Positions 8,243-20,680 of a stretch of DNA of 64,000 nucleotides are shown one piece after another. Below the pieces are notes generated by a model. That model was not told the origin of the DNA. It searched no databases and was given only the letters and a program-made list of their open reading frames with translations. The first letter of the stretch is position 1. Each line of letters begins with the position of its first letter. The position numbers and the translations under genes are program-made. The stretch comes from Streptomyces sp. NBC_00536 (GTDB lineage: Bacteria; Actinomycetota; Actinomycetes; Streptomycetales; Streptomycetaceae): positions 5,084,001 through 5,148,000 of the forward strand of contig NZ_CP107819.1 of NCBI RefSeq assembly GCF_036346295.1, read 5' to 3'.

Positions 8243-9615
8243 GCACCTCACCCGTGACCGAGACCCTGCCGCCGTTGTCGGGGAGACCCTCGGCCTTCCT
8301 CCTCACCGGATCCTTCCTGGCGATCTGCCGGGCCCCGCGCTACCTCAGTGAACTGACCGCGCGCGGGCTGAAGATCCTCGTCATCACCCCGTCCGTGTGG
8401 CGGGAGCAGGCCCTGGCCGGGCTCGCCGAGCCCGGCCACCCCGCCGCCGACATCGCCGACATCGCCTTCGTCGACGGCTCCGTCGACCGCGAGGGCTCCT
8501 TCACCGCCGGGGTCGTCGCGGCCGTCCGCGGCTGGGAGGCCTCGTACGAGATCGTCGGCGCCTACGCGGCGGGCGAGACCCTCGTCGAGCCCACCGGCCT
8601 GATAGCCGACGCCCTCGGCCTGCCCGGACCGGGCCTGCGCGCCAGCCGGGTCTGCCGCAGCAAGTACCTCCAGCGGCTCCACCTCGGCGAGTTCAACCCG
8701 GCGTCGGTGGTCCTGCCGCCCGGCGCCCGGGAAGGCTTCGACCCCTCGTCGGTGCCTTTCCCCGTCGTGGTCAAGCCCGCCACCCGGCACTCCAGCTCGG
8801 GCGTCGCGACCGCCACCGACGCGGCGCAGCTCACCGAACTCCTCGCCGGATACCCGGAGCACGAGACGATCCTGGTCGAGGAGAAGGTCCCCGGCCAGGA
8901 GTTCTCCGTCGAGGCCCTGATCCAGCACGGCAAGGTCGTCTTCGAGTCCGTCACTGTCAAGGAGACCACCGACTCCCACGCCGACACCTTCGTCGAGCTG
9001 TCCCACACCGTCTCCGGCGCCGTCGGCCTGGAACGCAAGACGCTCCTCGCCGCCAACCGCTGCACCCTGAAGCTGCTGGACTTCAAGGACGGCATGACCC
9101 ACTCCGAGTGGCGCCTCGACGCGGACGGCCACCCCCGGCTGATGGAGATCGCCGCCCGCACCCCCGGCGACGGCCTGACCGTCCTCTACCACCTGGCCAC
9201 CGGCCGCCCGCTGGAGCCGGAGATCATCCGGATCGCCCTCGGCGAGGCCGCCGAATACCCCAAGCCGGTACGCCACGCCCGCCAGGTCTACCTCGAACAC
9301 GACCCCGGCATCCTCGACGAGATCAGCGTCGACTGGCCCGGCGCCGTCGTCGAATGGGCCGGCGAGGGCGACCTGTGGCCCGAGGTCCCGGTCGGCCGGC
9401 CCAACGACCCGCCGACCCTGCGCGCCGTCTTCGCCCAGAAGGAGAAGGGCACCGAGGTCGGCCCGTTGCTCAGCTCCGAGGACCGGGTCGCGAACTTCTT
9501 CATCGACGCCCCGACCGGCGTCGCCCTCGACGCCCTGGAGGCCCGCGTCCGGGCCGCGATCACCATCCGCACCTCGCCCGCCGGGCCCGAACCGAAGGCG
9601 GTGGCCGGGGCGTGA
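8239..9615 (+). CDS. ATP-grasp carboxylate-amine ligase
   Basis: This 458-residue ATP-grasp enzyme has an N-terminal pre-ATP-grasp domain, the nucleotide-binding segment FPVVVKPATRHSSSGVA (residues about 174-190), ILVEEKVPGQEFSVE, and the metal-binding end RLMEIAARTPGDG. Family members form an amide by activating a carboxylate as acyl phosphate. L-amino acid ligases of dipeptide antibiotics look much like this. In this cluster it probably couples the aminoaryl amino acid, or its product, to a second amine. The start overlaps the DAHP synthase stop (ATGA) and the stop overlaps the exporter start (GTGA). The substrates are unknown. Confidence 0.85.
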   Translation: MSTSPVTETLPPLSGRPSAFLLTGSFLAICRAPRYLSELTARGLKILVITPSVWREQALAGLAEPGHPAADIADIAFVDGSVDREGSFTAGVVAAVRGWEASYEIVGAYAAGETLVEPTGLIADALGLPGPGLRASRVCRSKYLQRLHLGEFNPASVVLPPGAREGFDPSSVPFPVVVKPATRHSSSGVATATDAAQLTELLAGYPEHETILVEEKVPGQEFSVEALIQHGKVVFESVTVKETTDSHADTFVELSHTVSGAVGLERKTLLAANRCTLKLLDFKDGMTHSEWRLDADGHPRLMEIAARTPGDGLTVLYHLATGRPLEPEIIRIALGEAAEYPKPVRHARQVYLEHDPGILDEISVDWPGAVVEWAGEGDLWPEVPVGRPNDPPTLRAVFAQKEKGTEVGPLLSSEDRVANFFIDAPTGVALDALEARVRAAITIRTSPAGPEPKAVAGA

Positions 9616-10913
9616 CGCACACCGCACCAGGGCCGGAGACCGGGACCCCCGAGGTCCCGGCTCCGGCCGCCCCGGCCCCGGCCGCCGGAACCCGCGCGGC
9701 CGTCCCCCCGGCCGCGCGGGCCTCCGTACGCGCCACCTTCAGCGAAGCGCCGCTCGCCGTGAAGACCCTGCTCGCCGGGGTGTTCATCAACCGGCTCGGC
9801 GGCTTCCTCAACATCTTCCTCGTCCTCTACCTCACCTCGCTCGGGCACTCCGCGGGCAAGGCCACCCTCGCGCTCGGCGCCTACGGCGCGGGCACCGTCC
9901 TCGGCGTCCTCATCGGCGGCTCGTTCTCCGCCCGCCTCGGCGCCCGCAACACCAGCGCCGTCAGCATGGCCGGGTCGGCCGCGCTCACCGCCGCCCTGCT
10001 CTACCTCACCGACTACGGCGCCCTGCTCGCCGTGGTCGTCCTCGCCGGGCTCGCCGGGCAGATGTTCCGGCCCGCCTCGGCGGCCCTGCTCTCCGAACTC
10101 GCGGGCCCCGACCGGCAGGTCATGGTCTTCGCCATGTACCGGTTCGGGCTGAACCTCGGCGCGATGGCCGCGCCGCTCGTCGGCTTCGGCCTCTTCCGGC
10201 TCGGCGGCGACTCCTACGACCTGCTGTTCTGGGGCGAGGCCCTGATCGCCCTGGCCTTCGCCCTGCTCGCCTGGCGCACCCTGCCCGCGGGCAAGGCCGC
10301 CACGCCGGACACCACCCTCCCCGCGGGCAGCTACCTGGCGGTCCTGCGCGACCGCCGCTTCACCCTCTACCTGATCGCCACCGTCCTGCACACCGCCGTC
10401 TACGCCCAGTACCTGTCCACGCTGCCGCTCGACGTGGCCGCCGCCGGACTGGGCCTCATCTGGTACACCGCCGCCGTGTCCCTCAACGGCCTGCTCGTCA
10501 TCGCCTTCGAGCTGCTGCTCACCAAGGTCACCCAGGACTGGCCGGTACGGGTCACCATCGGCCTGGCCTTCGCCCTGCTGGGCGGCGGAGTCGCCCTCTA
10601 CGGGCTGCCGATGGGCCCGGCCGTCATCGTCATCGGCACCCTCGTCTGGACCCTGGGCGAGATCATCGGCGGGCCCGCGATCTTCTCGTACCCGGCGGTG
10701 ATCGCGCCCGCCCGGCTCAAGAGCCACTACCTGGGCAGCTTCCACTTCGCCTTCGGCCTGGGCTCCGCCCTCGGCCCGGTGGCGGGCGGCTGGCTGTTCG
10801 CCGCCCTCGGCCACTCCTTCTGGTACGCCGTCGGCGGGATCTCCCTCCTGGCCACCGTGCTGGCCCTGCTGGCACTGCGCGCCACCCCGGCGATACCGGA
10901 GCCCGGGGAGTGA
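9612..10913 (+). CDS. MFS exporter of the cluster
   Basis: The 433-residue protein has a roughly 50-residue Pro/Ala-rich cytoplasmic N-terminus, then about 12 hydrophobic segments starting at VKTLLAGVFINRLGGFLNIFL. The loop after segment 2 carries the shortened MFS motif SARLGARNTSA. It is the last gene before a strong hairpin and is translationally coupled to the ATP-grasp gene by GTGA at 9612-9615. The position at the end of the biosynthetic operon suggests export of, and self-resistance to, the product. Confidence 0.9.
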   Translation: MTHTAPGPETGTPEVPAPAAPAPAAGTRAAVPPAARASVRATFSEAPLAVKTLLAGVFINRLGGFLNIFLVLYLTSLGHSAGKATLALGAYGAGTVLGVLIGGSFSARLGARNTSAVSMAGSAALTAALLYLTDYGALLAVVVLAGLAGQMFRPASAALLSELAGPDRQVMVFAMYRFGLNLGAMAAPLVGFGLFRLGGDSYDLLFWGEALIALAFALLAWRTLPAGKAATPDTTLPAGSYLAVLRDRRFTLYLIATVLHTAVYAQYLSTLPLDVAAAGLGLIWYTAAVSLNGLLVIAFELLLTKVTQDWPVRVTIGLAFALLGGGVALYGLPMGPAVIVIGTLVWTLGEIIGGPAIFSYPAVIAPARLKSHYLGSFHFAFGLGSALGPVAGGWLFAALGHSFWYAVGGISLLATVLALLALRATPAIPEPGE

Positions 10914-10928
10914 ACACGCACACATCGA

Positions 10929-10963
10929 GGGCCGCGTGGGGATGCTGCATCCCCCCGCGGCCC
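10929..10963. terminator. strong hairpin ending the biosynthetic operon
   Basis: An 8-bp arm (GGGCCGCG/CGCGGCCC) and a 7-bp arm (GGGGATG/CATCCCC) stack with one mismatch and a 3-base loop. It lies 15 bases after the exporter stop and has no T-run, as is usual in Streptomyces. Confidence 0.75.
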
Positions 10964-11022
10964 TGCCCGTTGTCCCGCCCGTTGTCCACCGAGTACGCCC
11001 TTTCCCCACGAGAGGTCACGCC

Positions 11023-11826
11023 ATGAACGCCGCCCAGGGAGCCACCTCCACCATCGACCCGCTCGACACCCTCCTGCGCATGGCCGACACCCTCGGCAGC
11101 CTCTCCCGGTACGCCGCCGAGAGCGCCGAGCACGCCACCGCCGGTTTACCGCCGGCCCTCGCCCCGTCCGCCGGCATCGAATACCTGCACGGCGGCCCCG
11201 AGATCACCCGCGCCATCCACGAGGCCCTGCGCGAGGCCCGCCACGAGATACTCACCGCCCAGCCCGACGGCCCCCGGCCCGACGCCACCCTCGACGAGGC
11301 GTACGAGGCCGTCCGCGGCCACCTCGACCGCGGGGTCGCGATGCGCACCCTCTACCAGCACAGCTCGCGCTTCCACGAGGCCACCAAGCGGTACGTGGGC
11401 TGCGTACAGGCGCGCGGCGCCCAGGTCCGCACCCTCCCCGAGTTCTTCAACCGGATGATCGTCATCGACGGCGAGGTGGCCTTCATCCCCGCCGACGAGG
11501 CGCGCTCCTCCGCCGTCCTCGTCCGCGATCCGGCCGTCAACCGCTTCCTCGCCGACGTGTTCGAGAAGGCCTGGGACCGCGCCGAGCCCTACCCCTTCCG
11601 CCCGGTCCGCGCCGCCGACGCCGCCTGCGAGGTGATCCCGGACATGCGCCGGGCCATCCGCAAGCTCCTCATCGAGGGCCGCTCCGACAAGGCCATCGCC
11701 CGCCGGCTCGGCATCAGCCTGCGCTCGGTCCAGGGTCATGTGTCCTGCCTGCGCGACGAGTTCGGGGCCCAGCACCGCTTCCAGCTCGGCTACCTGATGG
11801 GCCTGGCCGAGCGCGAGGAGTCCTGA
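11023..11826 (+). CDS. LuxR-type HTH regulator with PLD/TrmB-like sensor domain; TTA codon
   Basis: This 267-residue regulator has an N-terminal sensor region with the stretch GVAMRTLYQHSSRF and MIVIDGEVAF, resembling the nuclease-fold domain of TrmB-like regulators, followed by a C-terminal LuxR helix-turn-helix (AIRKLLIEGRSDKAIARRLG, then RSVQGHVS). It lies between the two arms of the cluster and is probably its pathway-specific activator. Codon 42 (11146-11148) is TTA, so translation should require the bldA tRNA and link production to development. ATG 11023 was preferred over an upstream ATG because it follows GAGAGGTCAC and gives a normal domain start. A relative of similar layout lies at 24576-25595. 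Confidence 0.82.
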   Translation: MNAAQGATSTIDPLDTLLRMADTLGSLSRYAAESAEHATAGLPPALAPSAGIEYLHGGPEITRAIHEALREARHEILTAQPDGPRPDATLDEAYEAVRGHLDRGVAMRTLYQHSSRFHEATKRYVGCVQARGAQVRTLPEFFNRMIVIDGEVAFIPADEARSSAVLVRDPAVNRFLADVFEKAWDRAEPYPFRPVRAADAACEVIPDMRRAIRKLLIEGRSDKAIARRLGISLRSVQGHVSCLRDEFGAQHRFQLGYLMGLAEREES

Positions 11827-11879
11827 GCGCGCCCCGGCCCCCTGTCCTGCCACAACCCCTTCCCCGAAAGGAATCCACC

Positions 11880-12872
11880 ATGTACCTGCTCGCCGCCAAC
11901 GAGAACCCCTACCCGCCGCTGCCATCGGTCGCCGAGGCGCTCACCGAAGCCGCCGGACGGGTCAACCGCTACCCCGACCGCTCCTCCGCACAGCTCACCG
12001 ACCGCCTCGCGGACCGGCTCGGGGTCCCGGCCGGGCAGCTCGCGCTCGGCGCGGGCTCGGTCGGGGTGTTCCAGCACCTCCTCCAGTCGTTCGTGCGCGA
12101 GGACGGCGACGAAGTCCTGTACGCCTGGCCGTCCTTCGAGGCCTACCCGCACCTCACCGACATCGCCCGGGGCGTCAGCGTGCGCGTCCCGCTCGGCCCC
12201 GGCGCCGTCCACGACCTCGACGCGATGGCCGCCGCGGTCGGGGAGCACACCCGCGTGGTCATCGTCTGCAATCCGAACAACCCGACCGGCACCACCGTCC
12301 CCGGCGCTGACCTGGAGCGGTTCCTGGACCGGATACCGGCCGGGGTGCTCGTCGTACTGGACGAGGCCTACCGGGAGTTCGTCACCGACCCGCTGTCCGC
12401 CGACGGGGCGTCGCTGCTGCCCGGCCGCCCGGACCTGGTCGTCGTCCGCACCTTCTCCAAGGCCTACGGTCTCGCGGGCCTGCGGATCGGGTACGCCGTC
12501 GCCCACGAGCCGGTGGCCGCGCGGATCCGGGCGGCCGTCGTGCCCTACGGCGTGAACAGCGCCGCCCAGGCCGGGGCGGTGGCCTCGCTGGACGCGGAGG
12601 CCGAGCTGCTCGCGCGGGTCGAGGAGCTGGTCAAGGAGCGGGAGCGGACCGCGCTCGCGCTCGCCGACCTGGGGCTGGCCCCCGCCCGGAGCGAGGCCAA
12701 CTTCCTGTGGCTCGGACTCGGCGACCGGGCCGCGGAGTTCGGCGCCGCATGCGCGGAAGCCGGGGTGGCCGTTCGGGCCTTCCCCGGCGAGGGGGTCCGG
12801 ATCACGATCGGTACCCCGGAGGCCAACGACACCGCTCTCGCGGTGGCCGCCGCCTTCGCGCCCCGTTCCTGA
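11880..12872 (+). CDS. HisC-like PLP aminotransferase (predicted 4-aminophenylpyruvate transaminase)
   Basis: The 330-residue class I/II fold-type I aminotransferase resembles histidinol-phosphate/aromatic aminotransferases: CNPNNPTGTTV, DEAYREF and the Schiff-base lysine in TFSKAYGLAGLRIGY (Lys194). It is short for the family. Because the neighbouring genes supply 4-aminophenylpyruvate, the natural reading is transamination to 4-amino-L-phenylalanine. Housekeeping histidine biosynthesis is unlikely without other his genes. The ATG follows GAAAGGAATCC. It is convergent with the AMP-ligase gene across a shared terminator. Confidence 0.85.
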   Translation: MYLLAANENPYPPLPSVAEALTEAAGRVNRYPDRSSAQLTDRLADRLGVPAGQLALGAGSVGVFQHLLQSFVREDGDEVLYAWPSFEAYPHLTDIARGVSVRVPLGPGAVHDLDAMAAAVGEHTRVVIVCNPNNPTGTTVPGADLERFLDRIPAGVLVVLDEAYREFVTDPLSADGASLLPGRPDLVVVRTFSKAYGLAGLRIGYAVAHEPVAARIRAAVVPYGVNSAAQAGAVASLDAEAELLARVEELVKERERTALALADLGLAPARSEANFLWLGLGDRAAEFGAACAEAGVAVRAFPGEGVRITIGTPEANDTALAVAAAFAPRS

Positions 12873-12905
12873 TCCGGACCCCGTCCCTGCACTCATCGTC
12901 CCGCC

Positions 12906-12945
12906 GCCCTGTCCCGGTCCGCCCCTCGTCGGTCCGGGACAGGGC
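12906..12945. terminator. bidirectional terminator between converging arms
   Basis: GCCCTGTCCCGG (12906-12917) pairs perfectly with CCGGGACAGGGC (12934-12945) around a 16-base loop, between two convergent stops. Confidence 0.8.
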
Positions 12946-12963
12946 CGTTCCATGTGGTTGCGC

Positions 12964-14646
12964 CTAGCCCGCCGCCGCGATGGTCTTGTCCGCGCCGTCC
13001 TGGAGGTAGGCGCCGAGGTCGGCGTACTTCTCGCGCAGCTTGCGCTTGAGCACCTTGCCGGTGACGCCGACCGGGAAGTCCGCCTCGTCCGCGGCGACTT
13101 CGAGCAGCCTCAGCGCCGGGTGACCGGCCGCCGTCAGGGCCTCGTTCGCGCGGATCAGGAGCTTCTCGACGTCCTCGGCGCCCTCCTTGGTGGTCACCAC
13201 GGCGACCGGCACGATGGCCTCGCCCTCGCCGCCCGCGACCACCGCGACGTCCTCGAAGGCGGGCACGTCGTTGAGCAGGACCTCCTCCATGAGCACCGAG
13301 TACGCGGGCCCCTGGGCGGTCTGGATCTGGTCGGCGGCGCGGTCCACCAGGAAGAAGTCGCCGTTCGCGTCCTTGTAGGCCATGTCGCCCGGCAGCCAGT
13401 GACCCGCCAGCTTGTAGCGGTAGGTGGTGGCGGAGTCGCCCCAGTAGCCGGGGGTGATGGCCGGGCCGCGCGCGGCCAGGAAGCCCACCTCGCCGATGTC
13501 GGCGTGGCTGCCGTCCTTGCGCAGGATCGCCACCTCGGCGACGCCCACCGGCTGGCCGGCGCAGCGGTCGTTGCGCTCGGAGTCACGGGTGCGGATCTTC
13601 AGCAGCACGCCCCAGCCCAGCTCCGTGGTGCCGAGCCGGTCGAAGAACTGCGCCGAGTCCAGCTCGGGCGAGCGCAGCGAGAGCACCTTGTTGATGTGCG
13701 CCTGGTGGACGGCGTCACCGATGGACACCCAGGAGTTGACGCTGTCGAGGGCGCCGTCCGCGCCGTCCAGGGAGGCCAGTTCGGCGTAGGAGTGCGCGAA
13801 GGCCATCACCGCGGTCGGCCGGTGCGCGGCCACCGTCGCCGCCAGGTCGGCGCCGTCGCGGTCGCTGTGCGCGACGACCGGGGTCCCGGCCAGCACCGCG
13901 TAGACGGTGAAGGCGATGCAGCCCAGGTGGGACTGCGGGAGCGCGGTGAGCATCAGCGCGCCCGGGTTCTCCTTGAAGTCCACCAGCCGGAACTGCGGTC
14001 CCGCCACGATGGTCTTGTGGGTGTGGATCGTCGGCTTGGGGCGGCCCGTGGTCCCGGAGGAGTGCAGGATCACCACCGGGTCCTCGCCCACGTGCTGCCA
14101 GTACGAGGTCTCGGGCAGCTCCGCCGCGGGCGGCGCGGGCAGCGCCTCCTCGGTCTGCGTCCAGTCCAGGGCGTCCAGGATGGTGCCGGTCGCGGCCAGA
14201 CCGTCGAGCCGCGCCTGGTCGGCGTACAGGCCGACGGGGGCGGTCTGCTCCAGCAGGGACTCGGCGATCGCGGGGGTGGCCTTGCTGTTGATGAGGACGG
14301 CTATCGCGCCGATCTGGGCGATCGCGTAGAAGTGCACGGAGTACGCGAAGGAGTCCTCGAACCAGACCGCGACCCGGTCCTTGGGCTGCACGCCCTGGCT
14401 CAGGTACCAGGCGGACCAGGACTGGGCGAGCCGCTCGATCTCCGCAAGGCTGTAGTCGTACTGCTCCACCCCCTCCAGGTTGGTGATCGGCCGGGTGGAG
14501 TGGACGAAGGGGGTCGTCGGGCTCGGGCTGGCGGCGAGCGCGGAGCGCAGCAGGTTTCCGCCGCCGACGCTCTCGTCGGCCGCGAGCGCGGCGCGCTGTG
14601 CGGGGTTGAGGACGGTGTCGGCGAAGCCCGGGCGGGAGTCGGTCAT
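12964..14646 (-). CDS. AMP-forming ligase, CreM-like (candidate arylamine diazotase)
   Basis: This full-length 560-residue ANL enzyme has the P-loop VILHSSGTTGRPKPTIHTH (about residues 190-208) and the C-terminal lysine loop GVTGKVLKRKLREKY. It is last in the - strand operon after papB, papA and papC. In cremeomycin (CreM), avenalumic acid (AvaA6) and related pathways, enzymes of this type use ATP and nitrite to diazotise an arylamine next to a creE/creD pair. The gene set here offers exactly such an arylamine and nitrite source, so diazotase is the favoured inference. Ordinary acyl-CoA or peptidyl-carrier acyl activation remains possible. The ATG is clear, with GAGAGGCAC upstream. Confidence 0.75.
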   Translation of the reverse strand: MTDSRPGFADTVLNPAQRAALAADESVGGGNLLRSALAASPSPTTPFVHSTRPITNLEGVEQYDYSLAEIERLAQSWSAWYLSQGVQPKDRVAVWFEDSFAYSVHFYAIAQIGAIAVLINSKATPAIAESLLEQTAPVGLYADQARLDGLAATGTILDALDWTQTEEALPAPPAAELPETSYWQHVGEDPVVILHSSGTTGRPKPTIHTHKTIVAGPQFRLVDFKENPGALMLTALPQSHLGCIAFTVYAVLAGTPVVAHSDRDGADLAATVAAHRPTAVMAFAHSYAELASLDGADGALDSVNSWVSIGDAVHQAHINKVLSLRSPELDSAQFFDRLGTTELGWGVLLKIRTRDSERNDRCAGQPVGVAEVAILRKDGSHADIGEVGFLAARGPAITPGYWGDSATTYRYKLAGHWLPGDMAYKDANGDFFLVDRAADQIQTAQGPAYSVLMEEVLLNDVPAFEDVAVVAGGEGEAIVPVAVVTTKEGAEDVEKLLIRANEALTAAGHPALRLLEVAADEADFPVGVTGKVLKRKLREKYADLGAYLQDGADKTIAAAG

Positions 14647-14720
14647 GTCTCTCGTGCCTCTCAGTCGAAGTACGGCATGCGGTGTGCGGTGTGCGGTGTG
14701 TGTACGGGTGCGGTCCGGGG

Positions 14721-18039
<3,319 letters not shown>

Positions 18040-18169
18040 GACTACCTCCCGGTCGGTCCCGTCACGGATATCGCTTCATGCACACAGCGTGACGCGGCGC
18101 GACGGTGCGGTGAAAGGGAGGCCAAGGCTCAGGTCTGCGCACTGCGCATGAGTGAACGTTCCTGCGCAC

Positions 18170-18243
18170 GGGGCCCGTACGGGCCCCGGAACGCGCCGAA
18201 GGCCCCGCCGACCACTCGAAACGAGGGGCGCGCGGGGCCTTCG
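18170..18243. promoter_or_regulatory. 18-bp palindrome and long stem-loop upstream of papB
   Basis: GGGGCCCGTACGGGCCCC (18170-18187) is a perfect palindrome. Just beyond it, CGAAGGCCCCGC (18197-18208) pairs exactly with GCGGGGCCTTCG (18232-18243) around 23 bases. The stem-loop probably terminates the minigene operon that runs toward papB. The palindrome could be an operator for the papB promoter. Confidence 0.45.
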
Positions 18244-18310
18244 GTACAGGGATACGAGGGGTCAGCGGGCGACGACGAACCCGCGTTGTGTGCAGGAAGG
18301 TGCGTGCTGG

Positions 18311-18391
18311 TCAGCGGGTTCCGACGGCGATGGCGGTGAAGATGCCGATCACGATCAGGACGTACAGGACCTGGCGCGGCCACTCGCTCAC
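18311..18391 (-). CDS. 26-residue single-span membrane peptide
   Basis: The peptide begins VSEWPRQVLYVLIVIGIF and ends AVGTR: a short polar start, one hydrophobic span of about 18 residues and a basic end. GTG 18391 overlaps the stop of the upstream gene by the usual GTGA, the third such overlap in a row, which is the main evidence that it is translated. There is no family match I recognise. It may be a small membrane anchor or toxin-like peptide working with the two soluble proteins encoded before it. Confidence 0.5.
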   Translation of the reverse strand: MSEWPRQVLYVLIVIGIFTAIAVGTR

Positions 18392-18729
18392 CGCGGCTGT
18401 TCCTGTGCCTGTTCCCGCCGTGCGCGGCGGCGGGCCTGGTGCCGGTCTTCTTCGGTGAGGAGGGCGTGGATCGCTTCGGCGAGGGCGACGGCCTTCGGCC
18501 AGCCGTCCGGGAGGCGGGCCGCGATGTGCCAGGCGGCCAGGGCGGCCGCGGCCTCCATGGTTCGGCGGCCCTCCGCCTGGAAGTGGAAGCACCGCACGCC
18601 GTGGGCGGCGAGGCTGCCGCCGTCGCTGAGGTACGCCAGCCACTGCGCGGTGACCGCGCTGTCCGGCGGATGCTCGGCGTGGGCGAGTACGTACGCCGCC
18701 TCTTGGGCGAGCCGCGACTCCCGGCTCAC
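18388..18729 (-). CDS. hypothetical 113-residue protein of minigene operon
   Basis: The protein is mostly helical, with RLAQEAAYVLAHAE at the start, a central SDGGSLAAHGVRCFHF and an Arg/Gln-rich tail. The GTG start at 18729 overlaps the stop of the preceding gene (GTGA), which argues against the longer in-frame version beginning at 18855. The family is not recognised. Streptomyces genomes often carry such small proteins divergent from XRE-type regulators, as here. Confidence 0.6.
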   Translation of the reverse strand: MSRESRLAQEAAYVLAHAEHPPDSAVTAQWLAYLSDGGSLAAHGVRCFHFQAEGRRTMEAAAALAAWHIAARLPDGWPKAVALAEAIHALLTEEDRHQARRRARREQAQEQPR

Positions 18730-19100
18730 CGCGCGCCCGCCCGTACCGGCTTGCACGACGGGTCCCGGAGATCGTGCACCCAGTCCGAGGGGCGGGCCCC
18801 AGACGCCGAGTGCCGGATCAACTCCCGCCCGCCGGTGAGGATGGGGCGGTCGCACACGGCGCAGATCCGACTGACTGCGACCAGAGTGTCGGGCGCCGCC
18901 GTGAACTCCAGGCCGTTGGCTGCCCGAACGTATGCGGTCCGGGTGTGCTTCGGGGTCCCGGCGACGGTGCCGACGAACTCCTCGACCACGGCCATCAACT
19001 CGCCCTCGCGGTCGGACCTGGGGTCACGGACTCGCCGGTGCAGGAGAGGGTGATCGACGTGCCCGAAGGTTTCGGTCGGCCTGCTCTCGCGTACTTCCAT
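18726..19100 (-). CDS. hypothetical 124-residue protein with CxxC, first of minigene operon
   Basis: The N-terminal half is polar. The C-terminal half contains RICAVCDRPILTGGRELIRH, a CxxC knuckle, and a later Cys in RDPSCKPV, suggesting a small zinc-binding fold. ATG 19100 has GGGAG eight bases upstream; an internal ATG at about 18993 is an alternative start. It is divergent from the XRE/TPR regulator gene, so the two may share a control region at 19101-19246. Confidence 0.6.
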   Translation of the reverse strand: MEVRESRPTETFGHVDHPLLHRRVRDPRSDREGELMAVVEEFVGTVAGTPKHTRTAYVRAANGLEFTAAPDTLVAVSRICAVCDRPILTGGRELIRHSASGARPSDWVHDLRDPSCKPVRAGAR

Positions 19101-19246
19101 CCCTGCGCTCCCTACCGTCTTCGACGGGCGGGACCGTCCCCGCACTCTCGTCGCTCCGTGTGAAGAGAGAACCGCAGCCGGTCCTCCGCGAGTACCGTTG
19201 GAGGGTCGGAGAACCATGCAACCCATGCACTTGTCGGGAGTTGCAC

Positions 19247-20590
19247 ATGGCACAGGACTCGCGCACACCAAATGCCGGGCTGAGAAACCTCCTTGCGCAG
19301 GCCGGCTGGTCCCGGACCCAGCTCTCGATGATCGTCAATCGCATCGGCGCAGAGGCTGGACTCGCCCTCTCCTACGGCCAGCCCGCCGTTTCCCAGTGGG
19401 TCGCCGGACACCAGCCGCGACTGCGGGTCAGAGCCATCGTCATCGAGGCGTTCGAACGGAAGCTCGGTCGGCCGGTCACCTACACCGAGGCGGGCTTTGC
19501 CGCTCCCCTCGGCGCCGAGGAGCCGGACGCGGTCCGAGAACTCGTAGATCTAGGAAGGGCGGACATGGATCCCTCCCGGCGTCGCGTCATCGCGGCCGGC
19601 GTCTTCTCCGCGGCGCTCGCCATTCCACTGTTCCCGACGCTCGCCCGGGCCGACAGCCCGGAGCCCGTGCGGCCCGGGAAGGCCACCACCCGTGTGGGGC
19701 AGGCCCAGGTCGACGCCGTGCAGACGATGACGGACCGGATCGCCGACATCCTCGACGAACTCGGGGCCGGGCACGCCCGTCCTATGGCCGCGGCGTTCCT
19801 CGTCAACACGGTCGGCCCGTGGCTGAAAGCCGAGGCCGCCGCGCCCGTCCGGCGCAGCATGCTCGCCGCCGCTTCGGACCTCGTCTATCTCACCGGGTGG
19901 ATGGCCATGTTCGAGCGCCAGCACCGGCTCGGTCAGGACTACTACGTGTCCGCGCTGAAACTGGCTGGGGAGGCGGAGGAGCACGTGACCTACTGCCGGA
20001 CCCTGCGCGGTATGTCGTTGCAGGCTTCGAACCTCGGCTACGGTCGCCGGGCCCTGGAACTCGCCGACTCCGCCGCCGAGGCGGCCCCGGCCGCCGGGCC
20101 GCGTCTCGTGGCCTTCCTGCGGGGGCAGCAGGCGCACGGCGCCGCGATGGTGGGCGACAAGCGGCAGGCGTTCGCGCGGCTGCGGGAGGCGGAGGAGGCG
20201 CTCGCGCGCGCGGACGACCGCCGGGAGAGCATCGGCGGGTACGACCGCACCGCCTACCTGTTCCACGTCGCGCACGTGCAGAACGAGACGAAGGACGTGC
20301 CCGGCTCGGTGCGCACCCTGCGCGAGTCGATCCGCGTGCAGCCCGCCAACGAGCGGCAAGGGCGTTTGCACGCATACGGGCTGCTGGCTCAACGCCAGCT
20401 GTCCATCGGCCACGTGGAGGCGGCGTGCGAGTCGTGGGGACGGTTCCTGGACGACTACGAGGCGCTGTCGTCGGCGCGCGGCGACGAGCACTTCGAGGTG
20501 ATGAACCTTCGGCTCCGTCCACATGGTGGCGTGCGGGCGGTGCGCGAGCTGCGTGAGCGTGCACAGGTCGTCGGCGCGCTCAAGGGGTAG
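19247..20590 (+). CDS. XRE-type regulator with TPR-like C-terminal half
   Basis: This 447-residue protein has an N-terminal helix-turn-helix region (residues 8-75; LRNLLAQAGWSRTQLS then QPAVSQWVAGHQPRL), a hydrophobic stretch RRRVIAAGVFSAALAIPLF at about 108-126 that mimics a Tat signal but follows a DNA-binding domain, and a helical repeat domain. Streptomyces has many such regulators next to small genes. ATG 19247 has CGGGAG upstream. A diverged copy of its last 113 bases lies at 22029-22142. No ligand can be assigned. Confidence 0.75.
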   Translation: MAQDSRTPNAGLRNLLAQAGWSRTQLSMIVNRIGAEAGLALSYGQPAVSQWVAGHQPRLRVRAIVIEAFERKLGRPVTYTEAGFAAPLGAEEPDAVRELVDLGRADMDPSRRRVIAAGVFSAALAIPLFPTLARADSPEPVRPGKATTRVGQAQVDAVQTMTDRIADILDELGAGHARPMAAAFLVNTVGPWLKAEAAAPVRRSMLAAASDLVYLTGWMAMFERQHRLGQDYYVSALKLAGEAEEHVTYCRTLRGMSLQASNLGYGRRALELADSAAEAAPAAGPRLVAFLRGQQAHGAAMVGDKRQAFARLREAEEALARADDRRESIGGYDRTAYLFHVAHVQNETKDVPGSVRTLRESIRVQPANERQGRLHAYGLLAQRQLSIGHVEAACESWGRFLDDYEALSSARGDEHFEVMNLRLRPHGGVRAVRELRERAQVVGALKG

Positions 20591-20680
20591 GACCGATGGG
20601 GCTGGCGCTGGACGCGGTCGGTGAGTTGGTCCTGTAGGGCACGGGGCGCCCTTCGTTACCAGGCCAGTTGGGCGATATCC

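Noticed and set aside
19247..20590. Tat-exported protein reading of the regulator (RRRVIAAGVF stretch)
   Set aside because: The twin-arginine-like stretch is about 105 residues in, after a helix-turn-helix domain, so an N-terminal signal is excluded unless an internal start is used; no such start with a ribosome binding site is seen.
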